The position numbers and the translations under genes were made by a program. From JAMIFN01 sp035906235 (GTDB taxonomy: Bacteria; Pseudomonadota; Gammaproteobacteria; Burkholderiales; Burkholderiaceae_C), in the NCBI GenBank assembly GCA_035906235.1, contig JAMIFN010000050.1, positions 1 to 8,610 of the forward strand: a DNA stretch of 8,610 nucleotides, given 5' to 3'. Positions within the stretch are counted from its first letter, which is position 1. Each line of letters starts with the position of its first letter. The notes beneath the pieces were generated by a model. That model had not been told where the DNA came from. It ran no database searches and saw nothing but the letters and a program-made list of their open reading frames with translations. Shown here piece after piece: positions 5,908 through 8,610 of the stretch.

Positions 5908-7194
5908 ATGTCTGAAATTTTTACTTTGTGTTTTGCCCTCGCTTTGTGCGCCCAAGTCGCCTGCAAATTGTGGCTGGCTGCGCGCCAGCAGCAGCATATG
6001 GCGGCGCATCGCAGCGCGGTTCCGGCGGCGTTTGCCAGCCGCATCAGTTTGGCGGCGCACCAAAAAGCGGCCGATTACAACGCGGCGCAGCTGCGTTTGG
6101 GTAGTGTGGAATTGTTGCTGGGGGCGGCCTTGCTTTTGGCTTGGACTTTGTTTGGCGGCTTGCAGTGGCTCAATACCGCGCTGCTGCATTTTTTCGAGGC
6201 GGGCGTAGTGCAGCAAATGGCGCTGGTGCTGGCCTTTACCCTGATGGGCAGCCTGCTGGATTTGCCCTTTGATGCCTGGCGCACTTTTGTGTTGGAAGCC
6301 AAATTTGGCTTTAACAAAACCACTTGGCAGCTGTGGCTGGGTGATATGGTCAAAGGGGCATTGTTGGCTGCAGTCATCGGCCTGCCGATTTTGGCGCTGG
6401 TGTTGTGGCTGATGGCGCAGGCGGGCAGTTGGTGGTGGCTGTACGCATGGGGCGTCTTACTGGGTTTCCAGCTTTTAATGCTGCTGATTTATCCCACTTG
6501 GATAGCGCCTTTGTTCAACCAGTTCAAACCGCTGGAAGATGCGGATTTGGTTGCCCGCACTACGGCCTTGATGCAGAAAGCTGGCCTGCAGGCCAAGGGC
6601 TTTTTTGTCATGGATGGCAGCCGCCGCAGCAGCCACGCCAATGCCTATTTCACGGGGCTGGGCAAATCGAAGCGGGTGGTGTTTTACGACACCTTGATGG
6701 AAAAACTCGCGCCTGCCGAACTGGATGCCGTGCTGGCGCACGAGCTGGGGCATTTCAAACACCGCCATATTGCCAAGCGCATGGTGCTGATGTTCGCCAG
6801 CAGCTTGGCGGGCTTTGCGCTCTTGGGCTACTTGAGTGGCCAATTGTGGTTTTATGACGGTTTGGGCGTGCGCCCCGTTATCGGCCTAGATGCCAGTGCA
6901 GGCTCGGCTTTGGGGCTGAATGCTGGCATGGCGCTGCTGTTATTTAGCTTGGTGGTGCCGGTTTTTCTGTTCTTTTTGACGCCGATGAGCGCTTACTTTT
7001 CGCGCAAAGATGAATTTGAGGCCGACCGCTACGCCTGCCAATTGGCCAGTGGGCAAGACCTGGGGCAGGCGCTGCTCAAACTCTATAGCGACAACGCCAG
7101 CACCTTAACGCCCGACCCCTGGTTTGTGCGCTTTTACGCCTCGCACCCGCCAGCGGCGCAGCGCCTGGCAGCCATGGGCTACCATGCCGCATGA
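5908..7194 (+). CDS. M48 family zinc metalloprotease, Ste24 / CAAX prenyl protease 1-like
   Basis: This 428-residue integral membrane protease has the zinc motif HELGH (His278, Glu279, His282) and the third ligand Glu371 in FEADRYA. The 93-residue spacing from the first histidine to that glutamate equals that of yeast Ste24. Other family marks are FGFNKTT (133-139), NAYFTGLG (245-252) and SHPP near the C-terminus. About seven membrane segments are visible (roughly 2-23, 65-88, 102-120, 148-170, 175-195, 291-310, 340-360), as in Ste24 rather than the shorter HtpX. Bacteria of this group lack CAAX prenylation, so the likely job is membrane-protein quality control, though no substrate is known to me. 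The ATG at 5908 starts directly at the first membrane segment. Its stop overlaps the phhB start (ATGA), so the two are probably translationally coupled. Confidence 0.93.
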   Translation: MSEIFTLCFALALCAQVACKLWLAARQQQHMAAHRSAVPAAFASRISLAAHQKAADYNAAQLRLGSVELLLGAALLLAWTLFGGLQWLNTALLHFFEAGVVQQMALVLAFTLMGSLLDLPFDAWRTFVLEAKFGFNKTTWQLWLGDMVKGALLAAVIGLPILALVLWLMAQAGSWWWLYAWGVLLGFQLLMLLIYPTWIAPLFNQFKPLEDADLVARTTALMQKAGLQAKGFFVMDGSRRSSHANAYFTGLGKSKRVVFYDTLMEKLAPAELDAVLAHELGHFKHRHIAKRMVLMFASSLAGFALLGYLSGQLWFYDGLGVRPVIGLDASAGSALGLNAGMALLLFSLVVPVFLFFLTPMSAYFSRKDEFEADRYACQLASGQDLGQALLKLYSDNASTLTPDPWFVRFYASHPPAAQRLAAMGYHAA

Positions 7195-7463
7195 TTTCAA
7201 GCGCTAACACCACATGGCATGGCAGCAAAAATGCGGCGGGGCAACTCGCCAGCATCGAAAAAGCCTTTGCTTTTGCCGATTTTGATAGCGCACTGGCTTT
7301 TGCCAATCGCGTGGCCGATATCGCCCGCGCCGAAAACCATCACCCCAGCTTACTGGTGCAATGGGGCAGCTGCGTGGTGCGCTGGAGCACCCATGACGCC
7401 GGCCACACGGTGACCGAACGCGATGTGCGTGGCGCTGAGCTGACGGATGCCGCTTATGGCTGA
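7191..7463 (+). CDS. phhB: 4a-hydroxytetrahydrobiopterin dehydratase (pterin-4a-carbinolamine dehydratase)
   Basis: This 90-residue protein of the PCD/DCoH family dehydrates 4a-hydroxytetrahydropterin, regenerating the cofactor of aromatic amino acid hydroxylases, and may also serve in molybdopterin-linked metabolism. The core ENHHPSLLVQW with His50, His51 and Pro52, then Trp58, His68 in STHDAG and Asp78, fits the published active-site spacing (HHP-x5-W-x9-H-x9-D). Four residues before the first histidine the motif normally has an acidic or similar residue, mostly Glu; here it is Arg46. The protein is shorter than most members because the N-terminal region is brief. Its start overlaps the protease stop by four bases, and its end overlaps rsgA. 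No phenylalanine hydroxylase gene is in the window. Confidence 0.9.
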   Translation: MISSANTTWHGSKNAAGQLASIEKAFAFADFDSALAFANRVADIARAENHHPSLLVQWGSCVVRWSTHDAGHTVTERDVRGAELTDAAYG

Positions 7464-8358
7464 GGCGCTGCAAACGGGGCTGATCATCAGCAGCTATGGC
7501 CGCAATGTCTTGGTCGAAGCCGCTGACGGCAGTCGCACCTTGTGTCACCCACGGCGCAAAAAAAACGAAGCCTTGGTGGGCGATGCCGTGCTGTGGCAGC
7601 CCAGTGGCGATGAAGGGGTGATCGAAAAAATCACAGAGCGGCGCAATCTGCTGCGCCGTCAAGACGAGATTCGCACCAAAGCCTTCGCTGCCAATTTGGA
7701 TCAGGTGCTGGTTTGGCTGGGGGTGGAGCCTGAATTTTCAGCCGAACAACTCACACGCATTTTGCTGGCAACGGAGGAGCAAAATATCCCCGTCACTATT
7801 TGCCTGAATAAGGACGATTTGCCGGGTTTTACTGCCAGTTGGCAGCGTTTGCAGATTTTTGCGGACATGGGCTACCCCTTGCTGCACACCAGTTTGCAAG
7901 CTGATGCTGCGACGCCCCCAGCGCTGCGTGATTTGTTGGCGGGGAAACGCAGCTTTTTGATAGGGCCTAGCGGCAGCGGCAAAAGCAGCCTCATCAATCG
8001 CCTGCTGCCCGAGGCCAGAATTGCCACCAATACGCTGTCGCAGGCGCTCAAAAGCGGGCGCCACACCACCACCACCACCACCTTGCATTGGCTGGGTGCA
8101 GACAAAAGCAGTGCGCTGATTGATTCGCCCGGCTTTCAAGAGTTTGGCCTGCGGCATATCTTGCCGGCCAATTTGGCCTTGTATATGCCCGATTTGCGCG
8201 CTGCGGCAGCGTCGGGTTGCAAGTTCAATAACTGCAGCCATGTGCACGAGCCCGGCTGCGCGGTGCTGGCAGCGCTGCAAAGTGGGCAAATAAGCCCACT
8301 GCGGCACAGCCTCTACCGCAGCCTTTTGGCGGAATTGAGCCAAGAGCCGCGATATTGA
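7456..8358 (+). CDS. rsgA: Small ribosomal subunit biogenesis GTPase RsgA
   Basis: This 300-residue circularly permuted GTPase binds the 30S subunit and helps its late maturation. Order of parts: an N-terminal OB-fold (about 6-60), G4 motif NKDD (118-121), P-loop GPSGSGKS (170-177), the threonine-rich G2/switch I region HTTTTTT (203-209), G3 motif DSPG (223-226), and a zinc knuckle with Cys255, Cys260, His262 and Cys268. The segment RRQDEIRTKAFAANLDQVL is typical of betaproteobacterial members. Two starts are possible: ATG 7456, overlapping phhB by 8 bases with CGGA upstream, or ATG 7447 (three residues longer, 17-base overlap). I chose 7456 because MAEALQTGL resembles family starts. It is the last gene of the coupled protease-phhB-rsgA cluster. 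Confidence 0.95.
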   Translation: MAEALQTGLIISSYGRNVLVEAADGSRTLCHPRRKKNEALVGDAVLWQPSGDEGVIEKITERRNLLRRQDEIRTKAFAANLDQVLVWLGVEPEFSAEQLTRILLATEEQNIPVTICLNKDDLPGFTASWQRLQIFADMGYPLLHTSLQADAATPPALRDLLAGKRSFLIGPSGSGKSSLINRLLPEARIATNTLSQALKSGRHTTTTTTLHWLGADKSSALIDSPGFQEFGLRHILPANLALYMPDLRAAAASGCKFNNCSHVHEPGCAVLAALQSGQISPLRHSLYRSLLAELSQEPRY

Positions 8359-8539
8359 GCCGCCTGATGGCGCTCGCCTTACTGAGGCGCAAATAAATCC
8401 CCATGGTCGCACCCTATGCGGCTTGGCGTAAAATCGTGGGCTTGCCGCAGGGGCCCTGGTCACAAGCTGGGACTCTATGGGCGACAAAACAAGAGCAACA
8501 CACCCCTACAACAACTTTTTGGATAAGGGAATTATTTCC

Positions 8540-8610
8540 ATGGCCCAAGCGTCTGATGACTTGAAAGCGCGCCGCAAGGCGAAGCCAGAGTTTCGCAACA
8601 TCAATGTTTT
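8540..8610 (+). CDS. sdhC: Probable succinate dehydrogenase cytochrome b556 subunit, N-terminal start (3' end outside window)
   Basis: Only 23 codons are inside the window. AAGGGA nine bases upstream of the ATG is the best ribosome site in the window. The short charged start followed by KPEFRNINV resembles the RPEFRNIxxxxxxSYRLPxAGxxSILHRxSG beginning of betaproteobacterial SdhC, the membrane heme-binding subunit of complex II. The diagnostic SILHRISG motif would lie just past the edge, so the call rests on nine residues and on memory of the family. It is preceded by 181 bases without a gene. Confidence 0.55.
   Translation, partial: MAQASDDLKARRKAKPEFRNINV

Noticed and set aside
8362..8396. 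Imperfect hairpin after rsgA (GCGCTC paired with GAGGCGC)
   Set aside because: There is a bulge in the stem and no T-run follows, so it is not a convincing intrinsic terminator.
8429..8434. TAAAAT as a -10 box for the probable sdhC
   Set aside because: No -35-like hexamer lies at 16-18 bases upstream, and the leader would be about 100 bases; a promoter somewhere in 8359-8539 is likely, but this box cannot be singled out.
7738..8487. Long minus-strand open frame (249 codons) across rsgA
   Set aside because: It is antisense to the complete GTPase, with all motifs of rsgA on the plus strand; the antisense product shows no domain. High GC content makes such frames common.
1..8610. A defence, secretion, phage or biosynthetic system
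   Set aside because: Every sizeable gene is a recognised housekeeping or widespread family. There is no integrase, transposase, toxin-antitoxin pair, reverse transcriptase or nuclease/helicase set, and no tRNA or rRNA gene was seen.

Overview
The window is a stretch of bacterial chromosome carrying mostly housekeeping genes. Gene content and protein wording (RsgA, FabF, Orn, FolC, and the protease–phhB–rsgA order) point to a betaproteobacterium of the order Burkholderiales, probably close to Comamonadaceae. This is judged from remembered family sequences, not from a search. Short intergenic repeats of a kind I associate with that group support the placement.

Layout, left to right. Positions 1-261 are the 3' end of fabF. 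A 130-bp intergenic element with two 20-bp hairpins in inverted orientation follows (287-418). Next come a Bax-inhibitor-1 family membrane protein gene (467-1150) with a clear intrinsic terminator, a cold-shock-domain/membrane-segment/excalibur protein gene (1223-1855), and an O6-alkylguanine-DNA methyltransferase gene (2055-2567), all on the plus strand. The minus strand then carries orn, folC and a dedD-like SPOR gene, reading leftwards from 5754 to 2613. From 5908 the plus strand carries a compact cluster: a Ste24-like M48 protease, phhB and rsgA. Their reading frames overlap (ATGA, then 8 or 17 bases), so translation is probably coupled. After 181 bases without a gene, the first 23 codons of a probable sdhC begin at 8540.

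How the genes relate: functions are diverse (fatty acid synthesis, envelope maintenance, DNA repair, folate polyglutamylation, nanoRNA turnover, pterin recycling, ribosome assembly, respiration), and most neighbours are not functionally linked. FolC and the SPOR protein keep a pairing common in betaproteobacteria, but the usual downstream cvpA-purF is missing here, so the local order has been rearranged.

I found no convincing undescribed multi-gene system. The points most worth a second look are the paired hairpin element after fabF, a separate dispersed intergenic repeat with a 29/31-base match between two distant places, a 15-bp in-frame tandem repeat in the SPOR gene, and the unusual cold-shock/excalibur membrane protein.
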